A stretch of DNA of 64,000 nt from Nannobrachium achirus (lineage: Eukaryota > Chordata > Actinopteri > Myctophiformes > Myctophidae): positions 19,001,508-19,065,507 of the forward strand of contig OY997659.1 in the NCBI GenBank assembly GCA_963921795.1, in the 5' to 3' direction. The notes under the pieces were generated by a model. That model ran no database searches. It was not told where the DNA came from and was given only the letters and a program-made list of their open reading frames with translations. Every line of letters starts with the position of its first letter. The first letter of the stretch is position 1. The translations under genes and the position numbers were made by a program. Positions 1 through 47,600 of this stretch are shown here, in pieces.

Positions 1-152
1 ACTCACTTTTCTGAGCCTAATTATTCAAAAAACTACAGATTACAGAAAAACCACTGAATATTGAAAGTTCTGTTTTTTTGGTGTAATTGAGGTCAGGAAA
101 CCTGATAAAAAAGAAAAACTTTAACCATTGCCTTCCGTTTGTTGTTGTGCAG

Positions 153-2570
<2,418 letters not shown>

Positions 2571-3563
2571 TGGTCGTCCCAGCTGCTTTCAACAAACTTT
2601 AAGACCATTCAGCATTTTTATGCAGTCCGTTCTTGCTTTCATGAATCCGTTGTCATGTCAGTATCGGGCCTAATTTAGGCTCCATCGCCCTCAAGACTTT
2701 TTCTGCGTGCGACCAAGTATGAATCGGGTTTCATGAGGTCAAACAAAGAACGGGGCTCTCTGCCTTCTGATCTACACATCACAGTTTCTGACTTCTGAAA
2801 CACCTCAGCTGTGTGTGTATGTGTGTGTGTGGTGGGTGGGGGTGGGGAGGGGAGGGGTTAGTATTGTCTGTTTACCGCATTCGCCCGACTATAAGATTAT
2901 AAGATGACCCCCCCCCCCCCCACCCCTTCTTCAACAATATTTTGAAGACCAAATCTTGTTTTTGTTTTATTTTATTTGTATGATTTATTTTGGGAGGATG
3001 TTATGCTTTATTCCAGACAGATACAGTGAACAGAGTTTCAGGTGTAAAAATAGTTTGCATACAAGCTTCCACAAATTAGCATTTTCAGAAAATGTCAAAT
3101 AACAAAACAACAATATCAAATACAATAAATATAAATATATATATATATATATATAGGAACAAGGCAGACTAAATCCCCATTGCAGCAGATATCAAGTACG
3201 CATGACATGCAGTAAAGTGCCTCTGGTTGCATTCGTACCAGTGTCTGCTGTGGGAAGGACTATTATTTTTACAAGAAAGCGTGCTACCATTGAACTGGCT
3301 CCTCATGAGCTTGATGTTTGGATGTTCCCTGCACAAGCACGGCAAGGCAGGATTTTTTTTTTGTATAGCACATTTCAACAACAAGGTGTGTATTACATAC
3401 TGAAAAAGCACCCAATAGCACTACTGGCCATTGAACCGGTGCTGCGCAAAGCAGAGACTTTCATTTGCATCTTGGTATGTCAATCCACTCTGTGTGGACA
3501 TGCCACCATTGTACGTGCTGCTTCCTCTATCCTTACTGTCTGGTGCTGTAGTTGTAACTGTGG

Positions 3564-3934
3564 TAGGGCTGCAACAGTTGATTGAACTAATTTCATTGAT
3601 AATTTTCATTGTAATCGAAAATATATATATATACTTTTTTTAATAAAAAAATGGATTTGCAAAAATATATTTAAAAACAAAATTACCTGCAAATATATAT
3701 ATCCAGAAGCTCACAGTGAGCTTGGAGATCTGCTGTTTTGTACGTGACACAGTTGTACGACAAAGTATAAAATAGTACTTACATGGTTAAATTGAGATTT
3801 ACTGTAGTTTTATGAAACGAAAACGATAGAATTTCTTCACATTGATTTGTTGATATATTAAACAAAACCAGCTTTGTTTATCGAAAACATTGGTAGAATA
3901 ATCGCTAAGAATATAAGCAATGGTTGCAGCCCTA
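3564..3934. mobile_element. hAT-like MITE (TAGGGCTGCAAC ends)
   Basis: The termini are TAGGGCTGCAAC (3564) and GTTGCAGCCCTA (ending 3934). The flanking 8-mers AACTGTGG and GACTGTGG differ at one base. It contains a degenerate copy of the dispersed AGCTCACA/TGAGCTTG palindrome at about 3700-3736. A related copy lies at about 27248-27573 in parp4. Confidence 0.75.
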
Positions 3935-4315
3935 GACTGTGGCTCGCTCCAGGCAGAAAGAGATTTTTTCATTTTGCCAATAGCTGGCACCATGTGCTGT
4001 TGTGAATGTGTAACGACATTTACAAGTCTGGATCTCCGGTGTAAGATGACTCCACTTTTTCCAGATGTAATTTCCAGAAGAAGAAAAACAGGACTCCTAT
4101 ATTCAGGCCAATAGAGTATGGTCCTTTCACAAACAGTTGAGCATTGAGTCCATTTTCTGGCCTGTATATGGTATGACCTCTCGTTTCTTGCACTATTAAG
4201 GGCAAGTTTAAGCAGTCGTGCAATGCTGTTTTTAGTGTCAGTTTCCGGTGGTTCCAGTGGGTCTGCATAGTATGGAGGAGGAGGAGGGGGGGGAAGAGAT
4301 GCGACGACCGTACGT

Positions 4316-4507
4316 CAGTGGTTCTCAAACATTTTAATTTCAAGGACCCCAATAACTCTTGAGAGCATGCAAATGAAACCAAGAGGAACCTTACAGGTCG
4401 ATTTGGTTCCATTTGTAGGCTCTCAAAAGTTACAGAACTGTAAGGGACAATTTGGAACGCCCTCAAGAAATGTGGACGGTCCTTGAACCCCACTTTGAAG
4501 ACCACTG
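4316..4507. mobile_element. Palindromic MITE, CAGTGGTTCTCAAA type
   Basis: It begins CAGTGGTTCTCAAAC and ends GAAGACCACTG. The inner part is a long imperfect palindrome around AATGAAACCAAG / CTTGG-type arms (here AACCAAGAGG and TTTGGTTCCA). Relatives with the same core (TACAAATG.AACCAAATGG) are at about 45499-45691, 50833-50890, 56750-56890 and 59260-59450. Confidence 0.7.
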
Positions 4508-5715
4508 CAATGAGCGACAATCAGATTGCAGAGGATCATGTTACATATATTATATAAAGACACCAGTACTTCAAATAAGCTGAACTGAAACAAAGTGGGC
4601 CTGCAACACAACCGTGTGGCATGCCACATCCGCAACAGTGTGACAGAACTATTCTCTTCATGTATAGTTAATCAAGACAACCGACACATACCTAAAAAAA
4701 TACAACGCAAAAACATTTGTTTAAGTGAGAACTTACATACACAGTACTGAATGTATTGGTTTGGCTGTATTTTGTGGGTGTCATTTTAGTTTTTGGGGGT
4801 ATTTTACTACTGTCTGTAGACCCCATTTTCTTCTGTGTTGTACATAAAGGTAGATTCCTGTATATGTCACGGCAAACGGCTGCTTCTCACCTTACAGGAC
4901 TGAGCCAAAATTCAGATGCAACCCCTCCTCCCCAGCTTTCTCTCTATCATCTGACTTAGCCTTGTGTACAGTATGTGCCTCAGTAAGTCCCATAGAAACT
5001 TTGGCAGATGTATGATAAGTGGTCAAGATAGTAAAAATGTAATTCAAATTAAACAAAGGGTTTAGTGGCTAAATTAAAAGATTGGAAAAAAAAATACATT
5101 TAAAAATTGAAATGACAATGTAATCTGCTGGGAGATAATTTGGGCATGTCCTTATGGGCAAATCCTTTAAAAAAAAATACAAAAATAAGCGAAAAAAAGC
5201 GGAAAAGGCATTGTGCCACCCTGTGAACTTGAAGATGAGCTACATAAATTAAGTTTAAAATGTTATTGTTTTCCTTAAGACAATTTCTTGATAAATGTTG
5301 GCACGTGTGTTTAGAAAATGGAGCCACCTAGGTCGATATGAATTTGAATGCCCTCTTATTACTCTATCGCTGAGGAAGATTACTGTAGATTTCGGCTCAG
5401 GGGTGATTGTTTGAATTCTTCTTTCTCTCTCTCTGCTATGCCCAGTGTATTTGTATAGTGAAATCTTAAGTTGGGTGATTACTTGTATATCAATGTAACT
5501 CTTGAGGCCTTTTACAGTGTTTTCTTTAATTCCATTATTTCACACACACCTGTCTTTTTCTGTTCTATCTCTGTCCTCCGCCATGTGTAAATCTCCACTG
5601 TAGTTCTCTGTACAGGGTGGGGCTTTCAACATGCTGCATTTCCTTCCATGTATATTTGTAAAGGGAAAATCTTGTACCTATTTTTTATCGCAAATAAAGG
5701 AAAAATTAGAATAAA

Positions 5716-7551
5716 TGTTCCTGTTCCTGTCTTGATTATATGTCACTTTTTTTCTCTCCAAAGATGTTAGATGCTGAATAAAAATCCCATTTCCACACTC
5801 TTGTCAATTCACATAACCACTTTAACTAGGGGTCAGCATCATGCCAGTTGTGATTGTGAAGGACATTTTGATCAATATTTAATTTTCAGTCTCATGATTG
5901 TGGGCATGGGATCTATTTAGCCACTGCCCTTTCATCTTATTTTGGACCCCTAAAAAGACAATAAGACAATAGTTAAATTTAATTATTTACACAACGATCA
6001 ATTTGCAGTTTGCATATCCAGTCTAGAACGGATATGGAGCGTATGCATAGCATAGAGTTATAATGTATTGTAGAGCGTATGATCATGATGTATGCGTGAA
6101 AATAACCGGAGTAGGCGAGCTCTAAAGCGGATATGAACAAGATATGAAGGCTGAAACCGGAGCGTTGCTCCCCCTTGTGGGGTAATGTAAAGTAGTCTAA
6201 AACAAAAACCAGGAAGAGAAGAGAGCAGGAGCAGCGTTACAAGAAGTCTGCATTTGTCTCGCTGTGGAACCATTAAAAACATCGCCCAGGACTCCTGACA
6301 GTCCGGGAAACGTCAGCCTGAAGTCATACAGACAAGTAGGCTACGTTTATTATTAATTTTAAGCATATTACGTTTTTAGTTATGGGTGGTTATGGTTGAT
6401 ACTTTGTGCGACACAGATGTGAGCTTTTTTTTCCAGTAAATAGTTTTATATTGATATGTTATAATAATATAGTAGGCTATACATAATAGTGTTGGGAAAA
6501 GTACTCAAATGTTTTACTTTAAGTAAAAGTATCAATACTGCAATAAATAAATAGACTGTTACAAGTAAATGTTCAGAATTCAAAATGTACTTGACTTGAG
6601 TAAAAGTACAAAGGTATTTGTGTCAAAATGTACTTAAAGTACCAAAAGTAGAAAGTAGGCTACTCATTATGCAGATCTGTCACATTTCAGAAGATTACAA
6701 ATGAATGACATAAGAATCATTTGAAAATAAATAGCAGATCTACAAGCTCATGATACAGAGCGGCTATTTTCAAATGTAGAAGTAGAGCAGAAGTAAAAGT
6801 ATATGAGATACTTAAAGTGTGGTTCCTGTGGAAATAAGCCTCGGCTTTCTAGGATCTCCTTTTAGTTGACCGTGTACCAGTGATTTGTACTGTCATGAAA
6901 CTGTACTTTTTTCTATTGCAAACTTATAATAAATTCTTCAATCAATCAATCAATAAATTGGAAATTCTGAAGTACAAATAACTACTTAACTGTACTTAAG
7001 TAAATGTAAATTTACACCACTTTTATAATCATAGTATAATAAATAGTATTTGAGAGAGACTGACAGACAAACAGAAATGGAACATTATTATGGATTATTG
7101 ATTGACAACGCTGTTGAGTCAGATGACAACACATAAATGAAGGACTTTGTCTTTGCAGATATGTCATCTGATATCAGAGGCCCAAAAAGATGTATTCTGC
7201 ATTTTAAGAGGACATGGATTAATTAACTAGTCAAAAAGAAAATTGCACTAAGTGGAAAGACAATATTGAATTGGAAACAAGTACAAATATTTTACTGTTC
7301 ATGAGATGGCCTTTTTCTTTTCTTTTTCTTGCTATGTATATTATATATGAGAAATTACCCCTGTATTTCTTTCCCAGCACTACTGCCCACTTTGCATTCC
7401 ATAATGGGGAGGGCCAGGCTGCTCCGCGTGCATGTGTGGACGGCGGACGCACATTCATATACCTGTGTGAATGATATCTGCGCTTGTATTGTACACAACA
7501 CAGGGCAAGCCCAGAGTCATAATGCCTTCACTGGCCGTGTTTACTTTGCAG
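5716..7551. other. Intergenic to parp4 5' region; repeats and possible untranslated exon
   Basis: No coding exon is recognised here. About 6487-7015 is a degenerate repeat of the AAAGTACTCAAATGTTTACT type (a better copy is at 40900-41050). It holds a half copy of the dispersed palindrome at 6726-6772 and an (AATC)n stretch near 6945. About 6150-6330 is a GC-richer segment ending in a possible GTAGGC donor that could be a 5' untranslated exon of parp4; this is only a guess. The first coding exon starts after a TTTGCAG acceptor at 7551, so an upstream untranslated exon must exist somewhere. Confidence 0.4.
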
Positions 7552-7558
7552 GTACAGT

Positions 7559-39180
<31,622 letters not shown>

Positions 39181-42100
39181 GGGCTGCACACTGAGTCCAC
39201 GTTTAATCGTGATCACGATTTTGGCTTCCCACGATCAATAACATGATCTTCCGATAATCTTTTTGCGTGCTTCACGGTGCCATTAGAACGCTTGACACGC
39301 GCACGCTCCCCAATTCTGGCGACTGCCGGCTTCAATCTCAATATTGATTAAAATAATCAGGATTATTATTTTGGCCATAATCGTGCAGCCCAAGCAGATC
39401 TACAAGATTACAAGTTGTCACATCGCAATATACTAAATATTGCAGAAATAGGGACGTTTTTGGAACACAAATGTTGTACGGGGGTCCCTGGCAAAAATAT
39501 TTTCAGATGGATGTGCGTGGAAAAAAACATATCGGTTTGGGGGTCCTTTCAGTAAACCAGAAATAGATATATAGAAATAATAGTAAAAATATGTGTAAAA
39601 AGAAATAATAAATAACAGAAAATACCTTTCAAATAAGTTAAGCAAAAGAGAACTTCTGGCCAATAGCCTATACAGATTCTAGTCTACAGATTCAAGTACA
39701 CAATTGTTCCTTTTACTGAACCTTTTGCTCTTTTCAAATGTTGGTTTTCCAGAGGTCACTGTTGGTGAGGGTTCACGCACACAAGTGTACATGTACAGTT
39801 TTGCCTTTGCAGACAGGGTCCGATTTTCCGCAAGGAAAAACCAGACAACATAACCGGGTCTGAAATGGCCTCCCCTATCTTGTGAAATAAAATGTCGTCA
39901 ACCAATCATCAAGGACGATGATACACGAAGAAGAATACATTCTAATACAATCTGTCCGTTTTTTCCATGAAGAAGACCGGACCCTGTCTGCAGTGGCCTT
40001 CATTGTGAGAACAGACCTAGAAAGCACATCTCTTAGGCAATGTTTGGGATATACATACCATTTTATTTGTAGCCTCCACTTGTGGTGTTGCTCTTATATT
40101 TAACCCATTAAAACCATGAAAGCATCTGTCACTTTAGATTTTAGCGTTGGCTTTTCAAAAATAGCAGATGTACAAGCTCACAGCATGTCACTGTGCGGCA
40201 CTGAATTATTTTTGAACATTTGTTGAAAAACTCTTGAAATAACTTCTCATTTATAGTCTTAATGAGTTAAATCTGTGTTATGGAATGGTTGTCACATAGC
40301 CAGACGACCCGAGAAAATTATTTGTTATAATATAAATACTGGATGAAATAACTGTATGGAAGCAATTCGGAGGTGTAAAAAATAACAGCATTGCAGGCAA
40401 CCACTGCAAAAAAAAACGTTTGGGCGGTCGGTTGTTCATATTGATCGGTTGTCAAAGCAGCTGTTCTTGCCGCTGTTCCAATTTTCATTTTTTTTAACCA
40501 TAAATATCCATCCCGATTCGTATATAGTTTTTTATTGTATTATTATTTCAAAAGATAAAAAAACATGATCATACATTTTCATACACACTTTTATATAAAT
40601 GGTGGTACCAGATTGCTGTGGGCTCGCTGCAGCATAGTTGTACACTATATTCTCCTAAAAACTTTGGCACCTATACTCCTACAAATACTTATACCTAGAA
40701 ACACCATTCAAACTTAAACATGTTCAGGTTACTGTTTAATTGTGGGTGTGTACATGTACTGTATGCTTTGACATTTTTAGTTTTTTACATATTTAACTTT
40801 TAAAACACGACATGCAACACATTGTGACGCATTGTGAGTTTGTAGATCAGCTATTTTCAAAAGATTTGTATACGTTTGAATACTTGAAATGGGACAATCT
40901 GCATAATGAGCACCCTCTGCTTTTGGTACTTTAAGTACATGTTCACACTAATACTTTTGTACTTTTAGTCAAGTAAATTTTAATTTGAAACTGCAATATT
41001 GATACCTTTAGGCTACTTAAGTAAATATTTGAGTACTTTTTCCACCACTGACTAAAGCAGGCTATTGAATACTCGAACAGGTTAAAAACATGCCCACGTG
41101 TTTTGTCTCGAGTGGCCTTCACAGAAGCAGGTCAAACAAGAAAAAAAAAAAAAGTCAGCAGACATTTGATTTCAGAACATTCCATTCATGGTTACAATGT
41201 TAAATGGGAGTTTCATAGATGAAAGTATCGGAAATACTGAACCCTTTCTGTTTGGGTCACTGATGATCAGAGTCGGTGACAGTGTAGTCACAAGAGCAGA
41301 GGTCACTTTCAGTATTTAGGTTGTATATTGGATAACAAACTTACAGCTGTATTGGATTCTTGGTTCAGGGTATGTCAAGTACAACGCGTGTGCACACACA
41401 CACACACGCACACGCACACACAGACAGCAATGCTTACTTAAACAGAATTAAAAAAAAAGACCAAAGACAATCGCTTCCAGTACCTTTAAGACAGATCATT
41501 AAAGTACACATTCTTTGGTCTCAGAATTTCAAACAATGGACTGCATCTGTGTACACATAAAGGTGCCACAGGCTATTTTGCTAATGAAAAAGGGCAGCCA
41601 TAGAGTTTATCTTTGTTTATTGATCTTCTTTGCACATCAAGAATACATCATAGAGAAATACCAATTTCAATAGTGGCTTTGCCCTTTCAGTGCTTGGCCA
41701 CTAAATATCACATATTTTTTTCACCAAATACATCTATAGATATTGAGACAATAATATCAACCAGGAAAAGACATGAATAGACCATGTCATATCACGACAT
41801 TACCACATCCCTGTAGTCTGTTAATACTCAAATGTTATGTTGTTACTGCACTGCAATTTGGCAATAAAGTGTTCAAGACTCTCATTACCTTGTTTGTCAT
41901 TTCAAAAACACAATTTGTATGTTAAATTAGCAGATTGAGGTCCGAGAGATTGTAGAAGACAACTGCACAAACAAACCTATCACTTACAAAACTGCAGGCA
42001 TTTCTGGTGCTGTCCTACATGGATGGTATTTTTGCATTTGACTAATGAAGCCTCTTGTAGGATGACGGCAAGCTTTTTTATTCTTTTGATGGACTGGCTT

Positions 42101-44600
42101 TCAACTAGGGGTTGGCAAGGGATGCCGCTTGCTTGTTTTTGTTTTTTGTTTTTTTTTGCTCATGTGTTGTTTTCTGTTCATTGTTTATTGTTTAACTTTT
42201 GCCCTGCCTGTGGGTGTGCGTGCGTGTGTGCGTGTATGTGTGTGTGGTTAGTATGTGTCAGTTTGCAAATGTGGGTCTGTTTGTGGTTGTATGTGTGTGT
42301 GAGGAGGGCGCATTTTGCGCAAGTGCGAGGAATGGATAAATGCATGGGCTGTGTAGAGTGTCTGTGGATTTATGGTTGCACTAATTTTTGAGGACGATTT
42401 TATGTTCCCCTTTGGAGGAACAGAAGAATGGGAGTTTGCAGGCACAGATGCATCATGTGTGGAGGAAAATGTGTATAGTCTATATAGTAAATATGAAAAT
42501 ATGAATTTTGAAACCTTTGATCCAAATAAGTATAAAATGCATGGGATTGACAAAGATATGGACCCGGATATCCATTTCTATAATAATATAAGTAAAAACT
42601 GTGAGTATTACACAGATGAACAATTTATGAGCAGGTCAAATTCCATAATGGAGGGTGCATTATCACTTGTTCATTTCAACAGTAGATGCCTATATAAAAA
42701 CTTCTCAAAAATTAAAAATTATCTAACTAAATTCAAGAAATGTAATATTATAGCAATATCAGAGACATGGCTTGAATTTAAAAAAGGTTTTGATGTCGAA
42801 CTGGAAGGCTATGAACTGTTTACAACAAATAGGGACAGTACTAAAGGTGGAGGAGGAGTTGCTATATATGTGGACACTGATCTGAGATGTAGAATGGTAA
42901 AAAGCATGTCAAATGTAATAGACAATTTTATAGAATATCTAACTATTGAAATAAGTGTTGAAAAATCTAAAAACATAATGATCAGCTGTGTTTATAGAAC
43001 TCCAGGTACTTCTCTAGACACATTCAATAATAAACTGGCTGATATGTTTGGGAATTTAAATAATAGTAAGGTGCATGTAGTCTGTGGGGATTTTAACATA
43101 GACCTTTTCAATCCAAAAGGCAATATAAAAACAACAGATTTCATAAATCAAATGTACAGTAGCAGCCTATTTCCCTTGATTCTAAAGCCAAGCAGAATTA
43201 CAAGAGACACTGCTACATTAATAGACAATATATTCACAAATGAAATTGACAGTGAAATAACACTGTCTCGATAACAAAATTTATCGAGACTAACAACAGT
43301 AGAAAACATTGCAGCCCTCAACGTGGACCTTGGAAATCAGGACTGGCAGGAGGTGTATATTAATAAAGATCCTAACAAAGCTTATGATGCCTTCCTGGCA
43401 ACAGTACTTCAGCTTTACGATAAAAACTGCCCCTTAAAAAAACAGGTTGCAAAGCACAAGAAGCAAAATAAGTCATGGATCACAAAGGGGATCGAAAATG
43501 CATGCAAAAAGAAAAATCTATTATACAAGAATTTTTTAAAACATAGAACTAAAGAAACCGAAAATAGATACAAGTGTTGTAAAAAATAAATTGGTAAATA
43601 TTATAAGATCGCAAAAGAAGGAGCATTTTTATAAACTATTTGATAAACATAAGAGTGATACTGTTTGTTTTGAAAGTATCAGATATTTCGTTTCTGATGT
43701 AAGATGAAGAGACATAAAGGGTACTAGGCACCATAAGCTGCGGCTTCAGCCTAACTCCTTTTCGGCAACATTGTTGCGTATTTATTTTAAATTGTTATTG
43801 TTTTAAATGTTTCTTTTTAAACATTGTATTTTGAAAACCGAAATAAAACCATACCATACCATACAAGGACAAATACCAATCTTGATACAGATACAGAATG
43901 TTGTTCTGTGAATCCATTTTGGACTGTAGCCTACACACAATGTGGAAGAAGTACTGAGATTTAATTAAAAGTTGCAGTACAAGCCTGGGTGCCGAGGATA
44001 TGAATATGTTGTATTAAAAATGTTCCTGACTTAGTTGTTGTTAAAGATGGAGCTGATTTTTAATGACTTGTGCTGCTGGAAAGATTTGTCAGTTGATATA
44101 TGTTTTATATTAATCTAAATCTGCAAAGAGAAAATTTTGAATATTTGCCTCTGATGGATTATTATGTGTAGTATAAATGAAAATACTCAAGTAAAATAAA
44201 CATAGGCCTACATCAAATTACTACAGTACTTCAGTAAATGCACTTTCCACCAGTGCAGCTTATGAGTCATATTCACGTATGGAATTTGCTTTAGAATCCA
44301 GTTCATAGTCAAACACTTTTTCAGTGGCAATATTTCGAATATAAGCTACTTAAACAGAAATGTTCGTACTCAACTCGGCTCAACATAAGTGTCAATTAGT
44401 GTGTGTGTGTATAAATGAATATCAAATGCACATGGCTTTCCCTTAGAACATAATGTATATGCCTATATGTTGATTAAATATGTCAGAGAGTGGCTGAAAC
44501 AAGTAGTACACACCTTAAATGCAATATTGACACAAGGGGTAGCGTTCACTGCTGGATGGTGAGTGACGCTCCTCAACAGTACCAACAGTAACACCTAGGT
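39181..44600. other. Intergenic region between parp4 and vtcn1: repeats only
   Basis: After the parp4 stop there are MITE remnants (39380-39560 with GGGTCC blocks; palindrome copies at 39390, 40150 and 40803-40862), a repeat of the AAGTACTTTTTCCACCACTGA type at 40900-41050, (CA)n near 41395 and the LINE at 42372-43863. An AATAAA at about 41862 follows a plausible 3' end (GCAATTTGGCAATAAAGTG) and could belong to an extended parp4 3'UTR. No host protein exon was recognised. Confidence 0.5.
42372..43863 (+). mobile_element. LINE with endonuclease domain and 3' end, reverse transcriptase deleted
   Basis: The frame from 42372 encodes an APE-type endonuclease: SLVHFNSRCLYKNFSKIKNY, IIAISETWLE, GGGVAIYVD, MISCVYRTPG and VVCGDFNIDLFNP. 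A TAA at 43272-43274 interrupts the frame, which then resumes (43323-43589) with the segment normally preceding the RT, QNKSWITKGIENACKKKNLL. The RT is missing: sequence passes straight to a 3' UTR with AAGCTGCGGCTTCAGCCT and ends AAATAAAACC plus (ATACC)n at 43847-43863. An internally deleted, immobile copy. Confidence 0.85.
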
Positions 44601-44688
44601 TAGATAAGACAATGTAGAGAGAGACGAGACACAGGATAGTTGCTCAGTCCACAGGAGTAGTTGCAGGGCTACATGGCTACATGGAACT

Positions 44689-47600
44689 ATGGCTTCAATG
44701 GGAGACACTATCTTCGCAATGTACGTCTCTGTACTTTCAGGGGTTTCAAGTGAGGTTTAAGTGAGGTATCAAGTGAGTCAGTGAGTAGAGGAGTTCATAG
44801 GCTATGCTGTAGCTTTTTAGATATGGGAGGTGAACTTTACACTCTTTATTTATTTGTTTTTCATCAATTAATTCTATCTAATTGATCATAGGCAATAAAT
44901 TGACCAAGTGTTGCTATATGTCTGAGCAACCAATTTAACGTGATATTTTATAGAGGTATGATGGTTTTTATGCAAATGCCTATTGTAGTACTTTATTTAC
45001 CTAAATGTAACATGCATTATACAGTAAATAAACCCATTGTGTTTTTTTTCCCTGTTTTTTTTTTCTTCGTTTTTTACTATTCTTATGTTTGAGTTGCTGA
45101 GTCTGACTAATGGTGGAGATTAGAGTTTGATGAATGAATGTTATTCAAGGAGTAGTTCACCCCCAAAATGACTTTATTGATTATACTTATGCCATGGAGA
45201 CTTGAGTTAAATTATATTTGTATGTAATCAATAGAAAGAAAGTCATTTTGGGGGTGAACAAGGGACTATATTTGTCAGTAGAACAGATTTGATGTGAATA
45301 TGTTATTGTTAACTCCTATAGGCCTATCAATACACCTTGACAGTACTTGGGAATGTGTTTGACATTTCATACAGTGACTTCACTGATGTGTTTCTGTATT
45401 TTTACAGTATGATCATCCTCATTGTCATTTTTGCAGCCGTCATCATTCTCATCCTAGCACTGGCATTATCAGGTAAGAGCTGTCTTTAAGAGATAGGCTA
45501 GTGTTTCTCAAACTTTCAAATTTCAAGGTCTCCCCTTTACTCTGACAGTGTACAAATGGAACCAAATGTACCCGTTAGGGTCCATTTGGTTCCACTTGTA
45601 CACTGTCAGAGTTACAAACTTGTATGAGTCAATTTAGACCCCCCTAAAGGAACCCACAGAGTCCCTGGAATCCACTTTGAGAACCACTGGGCCAGGCTAT
45701 AGTGCACCTAAACCAAGGAAAATTTTAAACACAGAGTTGCCCCTACAGATTACTGTACTTGAACTGGTCTCTCAAGTTGTGCTCAGTAATTCATTTAAAT
45801 GTCATTTGTCAGGATTTTACACTTCATCTGGCACACAAAGCTTTGTCCATGTCCATTTCATTTTTACCACTTAAACCCCAGCCATATTTGGGTAAACCTT
45901 TGCAAAGAATATCAGATCTGCAAGCTCTCAATGCTTCACAGCAGCGAAAATATTCAATGTAGAGCGAAAACATGAAAGAGGACTAGCATAACCATGTGGG
46001 GTTTAAGTGATTATTATGTGTGTGTACACAGGGATGATGACCGTGTTTGGATAAGATAATCAGTTCAAGTCATGACAATAGTCACTGCTGATTGACATTA
46101 AACAAGCACATGCAGAAAGGTGTGTGTGTGTGTGCACGAGCGTGTGTGTTGTATTTGTGCATTTACCAGTTAAAGAAGCATATCTGCAACTTGTCACAGA
46201 TTTGACTGTAATTGATTCCAGGGACGTGCTGGCCATTAGGAAAAGCGGGACAACTCCCGAAAGGCCGGTCCATTCCCGGACGGTCCAGGCCTGCCATTAA
46301 AAAAAAGGCCAGCCCACAAAGTAAATATAACGCATGTAATTGGCCCACTGGCTTGTCTCTCATGATCTGAAATGGCCAATCTTTGAGAAGCAGCAGCGCT
46401 ATAGAGAGATCTCTCTAGCAGCCCACAGAGCCATCACATTGGCCCCATTGGCTTGTATATCATCTGAATACTGGCCCACTACTCCCTAGCTTCCTTGACT
46501 ACATCTGGATGGTCTACATGCAACATCATTAGAATCCTTATACCAGAAAAACGATGAGACCTAAAATCACAGTAACCGTTAATCGGTTAGAATTTGGGGC
46601 CTTGTGGCGCGTCCGGAAGGTGAAAAAATCTGGTGCGTGGCCGATGATTGACTGAATACATATGTTTGTAATATTTGTATTGATTTAGCTGCTATTATTA
46701 TTATTTCTTTTTGAAGATTCTAGAAAGTGTGAGAAGAACTGATTTAGAGGGCATTGTAGAATGGGCCTCAGGTCTTAATCCTTATTGCTTCACAGGCCAC
46801 CAGTCTGAGTCTGACGTGCGAAGCAACAACCTCTCACCCGTGGCCAACCTGGGCCAAGATGTCGTTCTGAGCTGCTTCTTGCACTCCAGACCCACCAGCG
46901 ACGTGTCAGTTACCTGGACCAAGGAGGGGCTGAGCGGCCTGGTTTACAGCTACCAGCACGGGAAAGCGGTCCTCAAGGACCAGAACCCTGCATTCCATGA
47001 CAGGCATGTGCACATATATCAAAGGGGGATTGAGCCCCTGCCCTTTTATCCATCTGTAAAAAGTGCCCTCTCCAGAGCATGAATGCAGTTTTCACTATGG
47101 TGAAAGAAATGCAAATGCATGCCATACCAGAAGACAGCATTCAAGAGAATTGCCTTGTCCAAACTCTCCTGAACTTGAATGTAGCATCTTATGCTGAAAG
47201 AATTGCCCTCTGTGTAGAAATCCATGTCGTACGCCATATCTCCAGTATTGCCTTTTTTATGCTTAATTTTAGTGTGGTATCAAGTACCGAAAATGGCCGA
47301 CCTCCAAGCTCACAACGCTTCGCAACGCGACACGTTGAGATTGGAGGTCTGCTATTTTCAATATTTTCACCAAAAGGTCCTTTTAGAAATTTCAGCCCCT
47401 GCCTCTCTAAAATTCTCTGCACGTCCTTGTTCCACGACAGAACTCAGCTCTTCCCCGACGCCATCGCCAGTGGGAATGTTTCTCTGTCGCTCAGGAGGGT
47501 GAGACAGAGCGACCAGGGAGTCTACCGCTGCCAAGTCAACACCAATGGCACTGTTGATGTTCACCTCAGGGTGGCAGGTAGGTAGCAAGGTTTATTTTTT

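Larger units (their letters stand above)
2571..5715 (+). other. Probable 3'UTR of the LONRF-like gene with polyadenylation signals
   Basis: No coding potential follows the stop at 2570. Two AATAAA signals stand at 5693-5698 and 5710-5715, after a T-rich stretch that reads like a vertebrate 3'UTR end. The interval holds a C-run (about 2907-2922), a (TA)n tract (about 3131-3157), a hAT-like MITE (3564-3934) and a palindromic MITE (4316-4507). The UTR extent is inferred; transcript data would be needed to fix the cleavage site. Confidence 0.5.

Noticed and set aside
3202..3585. A 127-codon + strand frame after the LONRF-like gene
   Set aside because: No recognisable domain, overlaps a MITE and antisense frames, and lies in the probable 3'UTR.
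4020..4520. A 166-codon - strand frame
   Set aside because: Runs through the palindromic MITE at 4316-4507; no domain seen.
45409..45411. ATG at 45409 as the vtcn1 start
   Set aside because: The exon has a good acceptor (TTTACAG) directly before it, and the upstream exon 44689-44720 extends the leader to a gap-free match with the family.
47079..47585. A 168-codon frame starting inside the vtcn1 MITE and running into the second half of IgV
   Set aside because: It is in frame with exon 47441-47577, but the first 120 codons are MITE sequence without a signal peptide; treated as fortuitous unless transcripts show otherwise.
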